Below are positions 1 through 5,334 of a DNA stretch of 5,334 bases, one piece after another. Numbering within the stretch: the first letter of the stretch is position 1; the number at the start of each line of letters is the position of its first letter. A program made the position numbers and the translations under genes. Source of the DNA: Chloroflexota bacterium (GTDB lineage Bacteria > Chloroflexota > Dehalococcoidia > UBA6926 > JACQUM01); NCBI GenBank assembly GCA_016210295.1, contig JACQUM010000070.1, positions 1-5,334 of the forward strand. The letters run 5' to 3'. The notes beneath the pieces are model-generated. The model searched no databases and had not been told where the DNA came from. It worked only from the letters and a program-made list of their open reading frames with translations.

Positions 1-68
1 CCCTGGAGGAGATCGCCCGGAATCCCAGGAGCCGCAGCGCTCGGATGCGAATCGCCGAGCGTCTCTAA
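1..68 (+). CDS. rsmH: C-terminal end of 16S rRNA (cytosine-1402-N4)-methyltransferase RsmH (MraW), partial
   Basis: Only the last 21 or so codons are present, read from base 3 to the TAA at 66-68; the 5' part lies outside the window. The tail contains NPRSRSARMRIAERL. This matches the very conserved end of RsmH/MraW proteins, which finish with an N-P-R-(A/S)-R-S-(A/S)-x-(L/M)-R-(V/I)-A-E-R pattern. RsmH is a cytoplasmic SAM-dependent enzyme that N4-methylates C1402 of 16S rRNA in the ribosomal P site, and its gene is normally near the start of the dcw cluster. The ftsA and ftsZ genes downstream on the same strand support the call. The identification rests on a short motif plus context, so it is good but not certain. 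Confidence 0.8.
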   Translation, partial: LEEIARNPRSRSARMRIAERL

Positions 69-163
69 GGCGGCTGATAGAAGCTTGCAGAAGGAAGGAG
101 AAGATGAGGCCGTTCATGGATCGGAGACGAGGAAGAGCGCGGGGACATCCCGTTTCTCTCCTG

Positions 164-295
164 CCATTCAGACTGGAGGCCCGGAGGGTGGAGGACTCTC
201 AGACTGCTGTCTTGCCCGCCAGTGGTCAAAGCAAAATTAGTTCGCTGAGCCCCTCCCTCGCTCGAGAGTCTTGCCTTCCCCTCCAGTCTCAATGG
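164..295 (+). repeat. Long imperfect inverted repeat in the ftsA leader
   Basis: The outer arms, 164-179 and 280-295, are complementary over 16 bases with one C/C mismatch (ATT-C-AGACTGGAGG against CCTCCAGTCT-C-AAT, plus two flanking C:G pairs). Inside them, 183-188 can pair with 274-279 (one G:U pair) and 192-200 with 264-272 (one G:U pair). About 31 base pairs therefore stack into one interrupted stem around a 63-base loop. As RNA this would be a large leader hairpin upstream of ftsA; as DNA it could be a small MITE-like element of about 132 bases. I see no clear target-site duplication and no U tract, so it is not an ordinary terminator. The pairing was read by eye. Confidence 0.6.
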
Positions 296-354
296 GTGGA
301 GCGGACGAGGACGCCCGACATGGTGGTTTTCCGAGAAAGGAAGCAAAGCAGAGC

Positions 355-365
355 GGGAGGAGGTG
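355..365 (+). promoter_or_regulatory. Strong Shine-Dalgarno that fixes the ftsA start
   Basis: The sequence GGGAGGAGGTG contains AGGAGG at 358-363, which lies 6 bases before the ATG at 370. The ideal spacing favours 370 over the in-frame ATG at 271, which lies 99 bases upstream. ATG-GTG-ATG run consecutively at 370-378, so initiation a codon or two later is also possible and would change only two residues. Confidence 0.85.
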
Positions 366-369
366 CTCT

Positions 370-1608
370 ATGGTGATGAATCGCGAGGTCGTCGGGATCG
401 ACGTCGGCACGACGAAGACGTGCACCCTGGTGGCGCGCCCGGGATCCCAGGGCTCCCTGGAGCTTCTGGGCTGCGGCGTGGTCCCCTCCGATGGATTGGA
501 GAAGGGGACCATCGTCGACCTGCACCGCGCCGCGGAGGCTGTGCGCGCTTCCATCCGCGAGGCGGAGAAGAGCGCTGGTCTCTCCATCTCTTCGGCGGTC
601 GTGGGTGTGACCGGAGGGAACGTCATGGCCATATCGCGACAGGGGAGCGTCGAGCTTCGTGGCGCGAACCGAACGGTCAGGCCGGACGATGTGGCCACCG
701 CAGTCCGAAGGTCTACCGTGGGAGTCGTCAACGGGCAGCAACGCATTCTCCATGTGCTGCCTACCTCCTACGCCCTGGATGGCCGCTGGGCCTCCTACGA
801 CCCTGTTGGGCTGCGCGGGGAGCAACTGGAGGTCGAGACCCAGGTCGTTGCCGGGGAGGTCCATTCCATCCAGAACCTGACCGCCGCCGTGGAGCGGGCG
901 GGCGTCCGAGTGAAGGAGCTCGTCCTGGAGCCCATCGCCAGCGGGCTTGCCGTCCTCACGCCCTCTGAGAAGACCGATGGCGTTCTGGTGGCCGACATCG
1001 GCGGGGGGACCACGAACCTGGCCATGTTCCTGGGGAACCGCGTCACCTTCGTCTCCGTCCTACCCATCGGCGGAAACCAGTTCACCAACGACATCGCCAT
1101 GGGCTTCACCATGCCTCACGTGACCGCCGAGCGGATCAAAGTCACCCAGGGGCGAGCCGTGGCGGGCAGCTATCAGGAGATGCTGGAGGTTCCCGGCATC
1201 GGGGGGAGCGCCCCTCGGACGGTCCCTCATTGGGAGCTGGTCCGAATTCTCCGTGAGCGGGTCGAGGAGGTGCTCCATCTTGTTGGAGCCCGGCTCAAGC
1301 AGGCCGGCTGGATCCACCTCCCCGCCTCGGGCGTCGTCTTCACCGGCGGAGCGGCCAAGATGCCCGGTTTTGACCAGCTCGCGGCCCAAATCCTCGATGC
1401 CCCCGTGCGGATCGGCCGACCAAACGGGATCTACGACGTTCCCGACGAACTGCGCGATCCGGCCTTCGCGACGTGCATGGGGCTGCTCCTCTGGCGAGAC
1501 AACCATATGAACGGGACGTACCTTCCCCATGACCAGGACAATCTATTGGCTGACGTCACTCAGAGAGTCCGGAGTCTGCTGTCCGGTGTGCTGCATGGAA
1601 AGAACTAG
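370..1608 (+). CDS. ftsA: Cell division protein FtsA
   Basis: This 412-residue actin-like ATPase, the usual FtsA size, polymerises at the inner face of the membrane and tethers FtsZ to it. Visible motifs: the phosphate-1 loop VGIDVGTTKT at residues 8-17; the FtsA-specific 1C/SHS2 segment starting near residue 76 (AVVGVTGGNVMAIS); the phosphate-2 loop VADIGGGTTNLAMF at 207-220, with Asp209; the adenosine motif GVVFTGGAAKMPG at 321-333; and a C-terminal amphipathic stretch, about 395-412 (VTQRVRSLLSGVLHGKN), fitting the membrane-targeting helix. The start at 370 is chosen because AGGAGG lies 6 bases upstream and family homology begins at residue 6; residues from an upstream start at 271 would be unlike FtsA. 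The gene lies 61 bases before ftsZ on the same strand, which implies an operon. Identification is firm. Confidence 0.97.
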   Translation: MVMNREVVGIDVGTTKTCTLVARPGSQGSLELLGCGVVPSDGLEKGTIVDLHRAAEAVRASIREAEKSAGLSISSAVVGVTGGNVMAISRQGSVELRGANRTVRPDDVATAVRRSTVGVVNGQQRILHVLPTSYALDGRWASYDPVGLRGEQLEVETQVVAGEVHSIQNLTAAVERAGVRVKELVLEPIASGLAVLTPSEKTDGVLVADIGGGTTNLAMFLGNRVTFVSVLPIGGNQFTNDIAMGFTMPHVTAERIKVTQGRAVAGSYQEMLEVPGIGGSAPRTVPHWELVRILRERVEEVLHLVGARLKQAGWIHLPASGVVFTGGAAKMPGFDQLAAQILDAPVRIGRPNGIYDVPDELRDPAFATCMGLLLWRDNHMNGTYLPHDQDNLLADVTQRVRSLLSGVLHGKN

Positions 1609-1669
1609 AGCGGCGGCACCTTATTGCCCGTAAAGACACGAGAGGAAAAAACAGGAAAGGAGCGGCTCG

Positions 1670-2743
1670 ATGGCGGTCATGAACGAAATCGACAGTTTGG
1701 CGAAGATCAAGGTGATCGGTGTGGGAGGTGGCGGCTGCAACGCCGTCTCCCGTATGGTCCGGGAGCAGATCTACGGCGTCGAGTTCATCGCGATGAACAC
1801 AGACGCCCAGGCGCTCATGCGGGCGGAGGCGCCTGCCCGCATCCGGCTGGGGGACCAGCTCACCAAGGGACTAGGCGCGGGCGGCGACCCTGAGCTGGGG
1901 CGACGAGCGGCGGAGGAGAGCAGGGAAGAGATCGCCGAGGCGGTGAGTGGTGCGGACATGGTCTTCATCGCCGCAGGCATGGGCGGCGGCACCGGCACTG
2001 GTGCGGCGCCCGTGGTCGCTCAGATCGCCAAGGAGACCGGCGCTCTCACCATCGCCTTCGTGACCAAGCCCTTCAGCTTCGAGGGGGCCCAGCGCAGGAA
2101 GAAGGCGGACGATGGCTCGGGTCGTCTCAAGGACCATGTGGATACCCTCATCGTCATTCCCAACGACCGCCTTCTTGACGTGAGTCAGAAGACGACCTCT
2201 TGGCAGGACGCCTTCCGCATGGCCGACGAGGTCCTCCACCAGGGCATCCAGGCCGTCGCCGAGCTGGTGACCGTCCCCGGGGAGATCAACCTGGACTTCG
2301 CCGACGTGAAGGCGATCATGAAGGACAGCGGCCAGGCTCTCATGTGCATCGGGCGGGCCCGGGGTGAGAGCCGGTGCGTGGAGGCGGCCCGGATGGCCAT
2401 CTCCAACCCACTCTTGGAGATGGACATGACGGGAGCACGCGGCGTCCTGTTCAACGTCACAGCCGGGAAAGACCTGCCCCTTTCCGAGGTCCAGGCAGCC
2501 GCCGATATCATCGCGAGGGCGGCGGACCCCGAGGCAAACATCATCTTCGGCATGTCGGCAGACCCGAAGATGGAGAACGAGGTCAAGATCACCGTCATCG
2601 CTACCGGCTTCGAGCCGCAGGGAGGCGCCTCCTACGACGCCAACGTGGACAAAATCCTCGCTTCGGCCCTGAGCGAGACGGAGTTGGACATCCCGCCCTT
2701 CCTGCGGAAGCAAGCCGCCCGGAGGAACGCCCGCCTCTTCTAA
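1670..2743 (+). CDS. ftsZ: Cell division protein FtsZ
   Basis: This 357-residue tubulin-like GTPase forms the cytoplasmic Z-ring. Visible motifs: the nucleotide-binding loop GVGGGGCNAV at residues 17-26; MNTDAQAL at 41-48; the tubulin signature GMGGGTGTGAA at 103-113; FVTKPFSFEG and DTLIVIPNDRLL; and the T7 synergy loop NLDFADVK at 207-214, with Asp209 and Asp212 placed to complete the GTPase site of the neighbouring subunit. The globular core ends near residue 314. A linker of only about 25 residues follows, then the conserved C-terminal peptide DIPPFLRKQ at 340-348, which binds FtsA (and SepF in species that have it), and a basic tail. AAGGAG at 1657-1662 lies 7 bases before the ATG; a second in-frame ATG at 1679 is less favoured. 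The terminator at 2789-2844 ends the unit. All key residues are intact. Confidence 0.98.
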   Translation: MAVMNEIDSLAKIKVIGVGGGGCNAVSRMVREQIYGVEFIAMNTDAQALMRAEAPARIRLGDQLTKGLGAGGDPELGRRAAEESREEIAEAVSGADMVFIAAGMGGGTGTGAAPVVAQIAKETGALTIAFVTKPFSFEGAQRRKKADDGSGRLKDHVDTLIVIPNDRLLDVSQKTTSWQDAFRMADEVLHQGIQAVAELVTVPGEINLDFADVKAIMKDSGQALMCIGRARGESRCVEAARMAISNPLLEMDMTGARGVLFNVTAGKDLPLSEVQAAADIIARAADPEANIIFGMSADPKMENEVKITVIATGFEPQGGASYDANVDKILASALSETELDIPPFLRKQAARRNARLF

Positions 2744-2788
2744 AGGACAACTCCACAAATTTCCTTTCCCCCCCATCCCCATCCCCTG

Positions 2789-2844
2789 GACCCAGGGCCG
2801 AGAAGGTCGAACCCCCCCTCCCCTCTCGGCCCTGGGTCTTTTTT
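2789..2844 (+). terminator. Intrinsic terminator after ftsZ
   Basis: A perfect 15-bp stem (2789-2803 with 2824-2838, GACCCAGGGCCGAGA and its complement) encloses a 20-base pyrimidine-rich loop. It is followed directly by six T residues at 2839-2844. It lies 45 bases after the ftsZ stop codon and should end the ftsA-ftsZ transcript. Confidence 0.95.
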
Positions 2845-2877
2845 CTCAAAGCATTCTCTTCACCACCGCTAACTTCT

Positions 2878-2912
2878 GAGGCCCTTGAGCGTTTCTCCTC
2901 TCAGAGGGCCTC
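2878..2912 (+). promoter_or_regulatory. Hairpin in the leader of the secreted-protein gene
   Basis: GAGGCCCTTGAG at 2878-2889 pairs with CTCA-G-AGGGCCTC at 2900-2912, giving 12 base pairs with one bulged G (2904) and a 10-base loop. No T run follows, so it is not a standard terminator. It sits in the presumed 5' UTR, ending about 42 bases before the ATG at 2955. It could be an RNA-stability or regulatory stem, or an operator-like palindrome in DNA. I do not recognise a known riboswitch. Confidence 0.4.
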
Positions 2913-2954
2913 GAGAAGGCCGCAGAACAAAAACCCCACAGGAGGAGGTGGAGG

Positions 2955-3938
2955 ATGGGCATAGGGAGAATCCTTCGGGGAATCATTGCCCTTGGCATGG
3001 TGGCTGCCCTCGTCGGCGGGACCATCCTGACGGTCACCGCCGCCAGCGAGAGGGGGCTTCTCCAAGGACCAAGCCAGGCTGACTCGCCTGCGGCCCAAGA
3101 GGAGCCAGAGGGCCAGTTCGCCTGGCAGGGCGTTGTTGTGAAGAGCAACTTGGAGGGTGAGCACCTGGAGCTCCACGGGCCGTGTGGACAGTGGGTGCTC
3201 CTACCCGTGACCGATGGAGTTGGGGCAACGCTCGCTGGGCTGGTTGGGAAGAAAACGGTGGTCGTCGGCACCGTCTTCGAGGGGGCGACAACCTATCAGA
3301 GGCACGCTGTCACCGTGGCGGCGGTCCTGGAGCCCGGCGCCGCTCTTCCCGAGGGCGTCAAGCAGAGCCCGAGCTGCCATGACAATAAGCATCCTTTGCC
3401 GAAGCCAGAGCGGCAGAGGATGGGCCCGGCGCCTTTCGACCTTCTCGGCATCTTGCAACGCTTGGGCTTGCAAGGCTTGGAAGGTATCTCGGCGGAGCAG
3501 AGGTTCGAGCACATCCTCGGCGCCCAGTTCCGTCTCCTGGACAAGGACGGCAACGCGATCGTCACGGAGGCGGTGCCAGGGGTGGTTGTCTCCGTGAGCG
3601 GGCAGAGCCTGACGATCGACCCGAACGGCCCGGCGACGGCGACGAGCTACGCCGTTCCGGCGGACGCCCGGTTGCTCCGCCCCGGGGGCGGCACACTGGC
3701 GGACCTCAAGCAGGGCGACAAGGTCATCGTGGTGCTGCAGAACAGCAAACCGGTGGTGGTCATCGCGTCTATGCAGGTGACTATCTGGCCACAGATGGGG
3801 CCGAGACCTCCCATGGCCCGGGGGCATGGGGAAATGAAGCCGAGACAGGAGATGCCGCGTGGGCACTCACAGCACATGAACGACGACTCAGCCGGGGCTG
3901 GCCCCGTGTGGAGCGGTAGCGGAGGGGTGGAGGTCTAA
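2955..3938 (+). CDS. Secreted or membrane-tethered protein with DUF5666-like domain and Met/His-rich tail
   Basis: The product has 327 residues. Residues 1-30 form a signal peptide or N-terminal anchor: basic residues at R5 and R8, then a hydrophobic run from about 9 to 29 ending VTAA, a possible signal peptidase site before S31. A Gln/Glu/Pro-rich stretch follows (38-54). A beta-rich block at 55-126 precedes a Pro-rich spacer (about 139-160) with CHDNKH at 141-146. An amphipathic region at 161-190 leads to a second beta block at 207-271 (GVVVSVSGQSLTIDP through the KQGDKVIVVL stretch) that resembles DUF5666-type domains. The tail (273-308) is rich in Met and His (MARGHGEM, MPRGHSQHM), which suggests metal binding. 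There are only two cysteines, C77 and C141. A strong Shine-Dalgarno, GGAGGAGG at 2941-2948, is 6 bases before the ATG. Terminators on both sides suggest a single-gene transcript. The molecular function is unknown. Confidence 0.88.
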   Translation: MGIGRILRGIIALGMVAALVGGTILTVTAASERGLLQGPSQADSPAAQEEPEGQFAWQGVVVKSNLEGEHLELHGPCGQWVLLPVTDGVGATLAGLVGKKTVVVGTVFEGATTYQRHAVTVAAVLEPGAALPEGVKQSPSCHDNKHPLPKPERQRMGPAPFDLLGILQRLGLQGLEGISAEQRFEHILGAQFRLLDKDGNAIVTEAVPGVVVSVSGQSLTIDPNGPATATSYAVPADARLLRPGGGTLADLKQGDKVIVVLQNSKPVVVIASMQVTIWPQMGPRPPMARGHGEMKPRQEMPRGHSQHMNDDSAGAGPVWSGSGGVEV

Positions 3939-3968
3939 ATAGGGGGTCCCGGTTTTCCTCCCTTTATT

Positions 3969-4008
3969 GGTGGACGGCCCCGAGCACGCTCGGGGCCGTC
4001 CACCTTTT
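3969..4008 (+). terminator. Intrinsic terminator after the secreted-protein gene
   Basis: A perfect 16-bp GC-rich stem (3969-3984 with 3989-4004) has a CACG loop and is followed by TTTT at 4005-4008, 30 bases after the stop codon at 3936-3938. Read on the minus strand the stem is followed by AATAAAGG, not a U run, so it is at best a weak terminator for the convergent gene. Confidence 0.92.
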
Positions 4009-4079
4009 GATGAACATTGTCAAGCGGAGACGATGGTCTGGAGGGCAGGGAAGAGTTGCGCTACTTTTGAAGGGAGCCA

Positions 4080-4109
4080 ACCGAAGCTATAAAATTCGGC
4101 TGCTTCGGT
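4080..4109 (-). terminator. Possible weak terminator hairpin after the dehydrogenase gene
   Basis: ACCGAAGC at 4080-4087 is complementary to GCTTCGGT at 4102-4109, an 8-bp stem with a 14-base loop. It lies about 20 bases beyond the minus-strand stop codon at 4129-4131. Read on that strand it is followed by TGGCTCCC rather than a U tract, so intrinsic termination here is doubtful. An alternative pairing inside the same stretch (CCGAA at 4081-4085 with TTCGG at 4095-4099) competes with it. Confidence 0.25.
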
Positions 4110-4128
4110 ACCGGGTGGGTGCGTCGAG

Positions 4129-5217
4129 CTAGCGCGGGCCGCGGGCCTCGCCCAGGCGCATCCGGATGTCTCGAACGGCGGCGATGCGCGCCTCGGCCAG
4201 TCGGTCGGCGGCCCGAGAGGTGGGTGTCTTCTCTTGCTTGGAGGTCGCGATGACCTGGGCCATGGTGGCGTAGATCTCCGCCGTCTTGCGCAGGGCGGCC
4301 TCCCGGCTGTAGGGGCGCCCGATCTCGAAAGAGAGGTTGATCACCCCTCCGGCGTTGACGATGTAGTCCGGGGCGTAGAGGATTCCTCGCCGATGAAGCT
4401 CCTCCCCGTGGCGGTCTTCCAGAAGCTGGTTGTTGGCGCCCCCACAGACGACCTGGCAGCGAAGGAGAGGGATCGTCCTGTCGTTCAGGACGCCGCCCAG
4501 GGCGCAGGGGGCAAAGATGTCGGTCTCGACGCCGAAGATGTCGTCGGGTGCGACGGGCCTCACGCCGTGGGTCTCCGCCGCCCAGCGGACCCGCTCTTCG
4601 CTGATGTCTGTCCCGATGAGGCGCGCCTCCTCCTTCTTCAGGTGCTCGATGAGGTTGCTGGCCACCTTTCCCAGGCCCTGGAGGGCGACTGTCTTGCCGG
4701 AGAGGTCGTCCGTGCCCCACACCTCCTGGGCACAGGCCTTCATTGCCATGTACACGCCGTATCCCGTCACTACAGAGGGGTCGCCGCTGCCGCCCTCTTC
4801 GATGGGAAGGCCGGTGACGAACCTTGTCTCTTTCGCGATGTGCTGCATGTCGGAACTGGTGGTCCCCACGTCCTCGGTGGTGACGTAACGGCCTCCCAGG
4901 GCCTCCACCTGGCGCCCGAGGGCCCGGAAGAGCGCTTCACTCCTGTCCTTGCGAGGGTCGCCCAGGATGAGGGCCTTGCCGCCGCCCAGGTTGAGCCCCG
5001 CCGCCGCCGACTTGTAGGTCATGGCCCGGGACAGGCGGAGGACGTCCATGATGGCCGCCTCCTCCGTGGGGTGGGTCCACATCCGGCAGCCGCCGAGGGC
5101 GGGGCCCAGGGTGGTGTCGTGGATGGCGATGGCCCCTCGCAGTCCCGCGCTCTCGTCGGCGAAGAGGACGAGTTGCTCGTGGCCGTGCTTGGCCATGTAC
5201 TCCAGGTAGTCGCTCAC
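4129..5217 (-). CDS. bcd: Leucine dehydrogenase-type (Glu/Leu/Phe/Val family) amino acid dehydrogenase
   Basis: This 362-residue protein closely follows Bacillus-type leucine dehydrogenase from end to end. Such enzymes reversibly deaminate leucine and other branched-chain amino acids to 2-oxoacids with NAD+ in the cytoplasm. Visible motifs: AIHDTTLGPALGG at 31-43; MTYKSAAAGLNLGGGKA at 66-82, with substrate-binding Lys69 and catalytic Lys81; TTEDVGTT at 113-120, with Asp116; the Rossmann loop GLGKVA at 181-186, with Asp204 ending the second strand as expected for NAD+ use; IFAPCALGG; and APDYIVNAGGVIN. Bacillus leucine dehydrogenases as I recall them have GVGNVA in the loop, whereas GLGKV is seen in phenylalanine dehydrogenases, so exact substrate choice (Leu, Val, Ile, Phe) is open. 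The start is GTG at 5217, supported by AGGAGG 10 bases upstream and by homology beginning at once. The gene stands alone and converges on the secreted-protein gene. Confidence 0.93.
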   Translation of the reverse strand: MSDYLEYMAKHGHEQLVLFADESAGLRGAIAIHDTTLGPALGGCRMWTHPTEEAAIMDVLRLSRAMTYKSAAAGLNLGGGKALILGDPRKDRSEALFRALGRQVEALGGRYVTTEDVGTTSSDMQHIAKETRFVTGLPIEEGGSGDPSVVTGYGVYMAMKACAQEVWGTDDLSGKTVALQGLGKVASNLIEHLKKEEARLIGTDISEERVRWAAETHGVRPVAPDDIFGVETDIFAPCALGGVLNDRTIPLLRCQVVCGGANNQLLEDRHGEELHRRGILYAPDYIVNAGGVINLSFEIGRPYSREAALRKTAEIYATMAQVIATSKQEKTPTSRAADRLAEARIAAVRDIRMRLGEARGPR

Positions 5218-5227
5218 GTACCTCTTT

Positions 5228-5233
5228 CCTCCT
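5228..5233 (-). promoter_or_regulatory. Shine-Dalgarno supporting the GTG start of the dehydrogenase
   Basis: The minus strand reads AGGAGG here, 10 bases before the GTG at 5217-5215. A second, weaker AGAGG at 5225-5221 lies 3 bases before it. The next in-frame ATG is codon 8 and would cut the conserved N-terminal segment, so the GTG start is preferred. Confidence 0.7.
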
Positions 5234-5264
5234 AGTGTCCTGTCTCCGAAATACGCTCACGAAT

Positions 5265-5310
5265 TGTCATTGCGAGGAGTCCCGCCTGGCGGAACGACGA
5301 AGCAATCTGG
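5265..5310. repeat. Dispersed palindromic repeat (TGTCATTGCGAGG...CGACGAAGCAATC type)
   Basis: The ends TGTCATTGCGAGGAG and CGACGAAGCAATC match a short interspersed palindromic repeat that I recall from intergenic regions of many bacteria, including Chloroflexota and Deltaproteobacteria. ATTGC at 5269-5273 faces GCAAT at 5302-5306. The core arms GTCCCGCC (5279-5286) and GGCGGAAC (5288-5295) are complementary with one G:U-type pair. Only one copy is in the window, so repetitiveness is known from memory and not seen here. It encodes nothing and is probably a REP- or MITE-like element. Confidence 0.65.
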
Positions 5311-5334
5311 AGGTGGGCAGACCCCGCAGCGAGA

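Larger units (their letters stand above)
69..369 (+). other. rsmH-ftsA spacer with no convincing gene
   Basis: This stretch of about 300 bases sits where ftsL, ftsI and the mur genes are found in most dcw clusters. It has no ORF with a membrane segment or recognisable family. One 90-codon ORF (104-376) has an AAGGAG at 95-100, only 3 bases before its ATG, and its TGA overlaps the start of ftsA. However, its product is very arginine-rich, has no hydrophobic segment, uses many AGG/AGA/CGA codons, and has a visibly lower GC level at third positions than ftsA, so I do not call it a gene. The main structure is the long inverted repeat listed separately. No clear -35/-10 pair was found, so ftsA may be co-transcribed with rsmH. 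Confidence 0.7.

Noticed and set aside
212..239. TTGCCC ... AAATTA as a promoter for ftsA
   Set aside because: The -10 half has too few matches to TATAAT, and the site lies within the loop of the inverted repeat.
164..295. Calling the inverted repeat an insertion sequence or T-box riboswitch
   Set aside because: It has no transposase, no clear target-site duplication and no T-box core motif, so only the paired structure is reported.
271..369. Upstream in-frame ATG at 271, extending ftsA by 33 residues
   Set aside because: The extension is unlike FtsA N-termini, overlaps the inverted repeat, and the start lacks the good Shine-Dalgarno seen before 370.
289..864. 191-codon minus-strand ORF over the ftsA start (and similar overlaps at 237-746 and 363-968)
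   Set aside because: These are out-of-frame readings of ftsA with no independent start signals or recognisable domains.
1871..2782. 303-codon minus-strand ORF opposite ftsZ
   Set aside because: It is antisense to an unmistakable ftsZ, runs through the gene end and has a low-complexity His/Gly/Asp-rich product.
3201..3866. 221-codon minus-strand ORF opposite the exported-protein gene
   Set aside because: The plus-strand frame has a signal peptide, a strong Shine-Dalgarno and a terminator; the opposite frame has none of these.
4234..5235. 333-codon plus-strand ORF opposite the dehydrogenase
   Set aside because: It is antisense to a gene with clear end-to-end family similarity. Long antisense ORFs are expected in GC-rich DNA, and the product matches no family I know.

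Overview
The window looks like a chromosomal segment of a high-GC bacterium carrying the cell-division end of a very reduced dcw (division and cell wall) cluster. It opens with the last codons of what reads as rsmH (mraW). After about 300 bases without a convincing gene come ftsA and ftsZ, and a strong intrinsic terminator closes the unit. The genes that usually separate rsmH from ftsA (ftsL, ftsI, murE/F/D/G/C, mraY, ftsW, ftsQ) are absent. A compact rsmH-ftsA-ftsZ arrangement, together with a dispersed palindromic repeat at the right edge, suggests a Chloroflexota lineage, perhaps Dehalococcoidia-like. That placement is inference from memory of such genomes and was not checked by any search.

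Layout: 1-68 rsmH 3' end; 69-369 spacer with a long imperfect inverted repeat; 370-1608 ftsA; 1670-2743 ftsZ; 2789-2844 terminator; 2878-2912 leader hairpin; 2955-3938 a secreted or membrane-tethered protein with a DUF5666-like beta domain and a Met/His-rich tail; 3969-4008 terminator; 4129-5217, on the minus strand, a leucine-dehydrogenase-type amino acid dehydrogenase starting at GTG; 5265-5310 a dispersed palindromic repeat just upstream of that gene.

FtsA and FtsZ work together: FtsZ polymerises into the division ring, and FtsA, an actin-like ATPase with a C-terminal membrane helix, ties FtsZ to the membrane through the FtsZ C-terminal peptide, which is present here. The secreted protein sits between two terminators and is probably transcribed alone. 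The dehydrogenase converges on it and has no visible functional link to cell division. The points most worth a second look are the emptied dcw cluster, the inverted repeat between rsmH and ftsA, and the secreted protein with its possible metal-binding tail. I saw no tRNA, rRNA, CRISPR array, transposase or complete mobile element.
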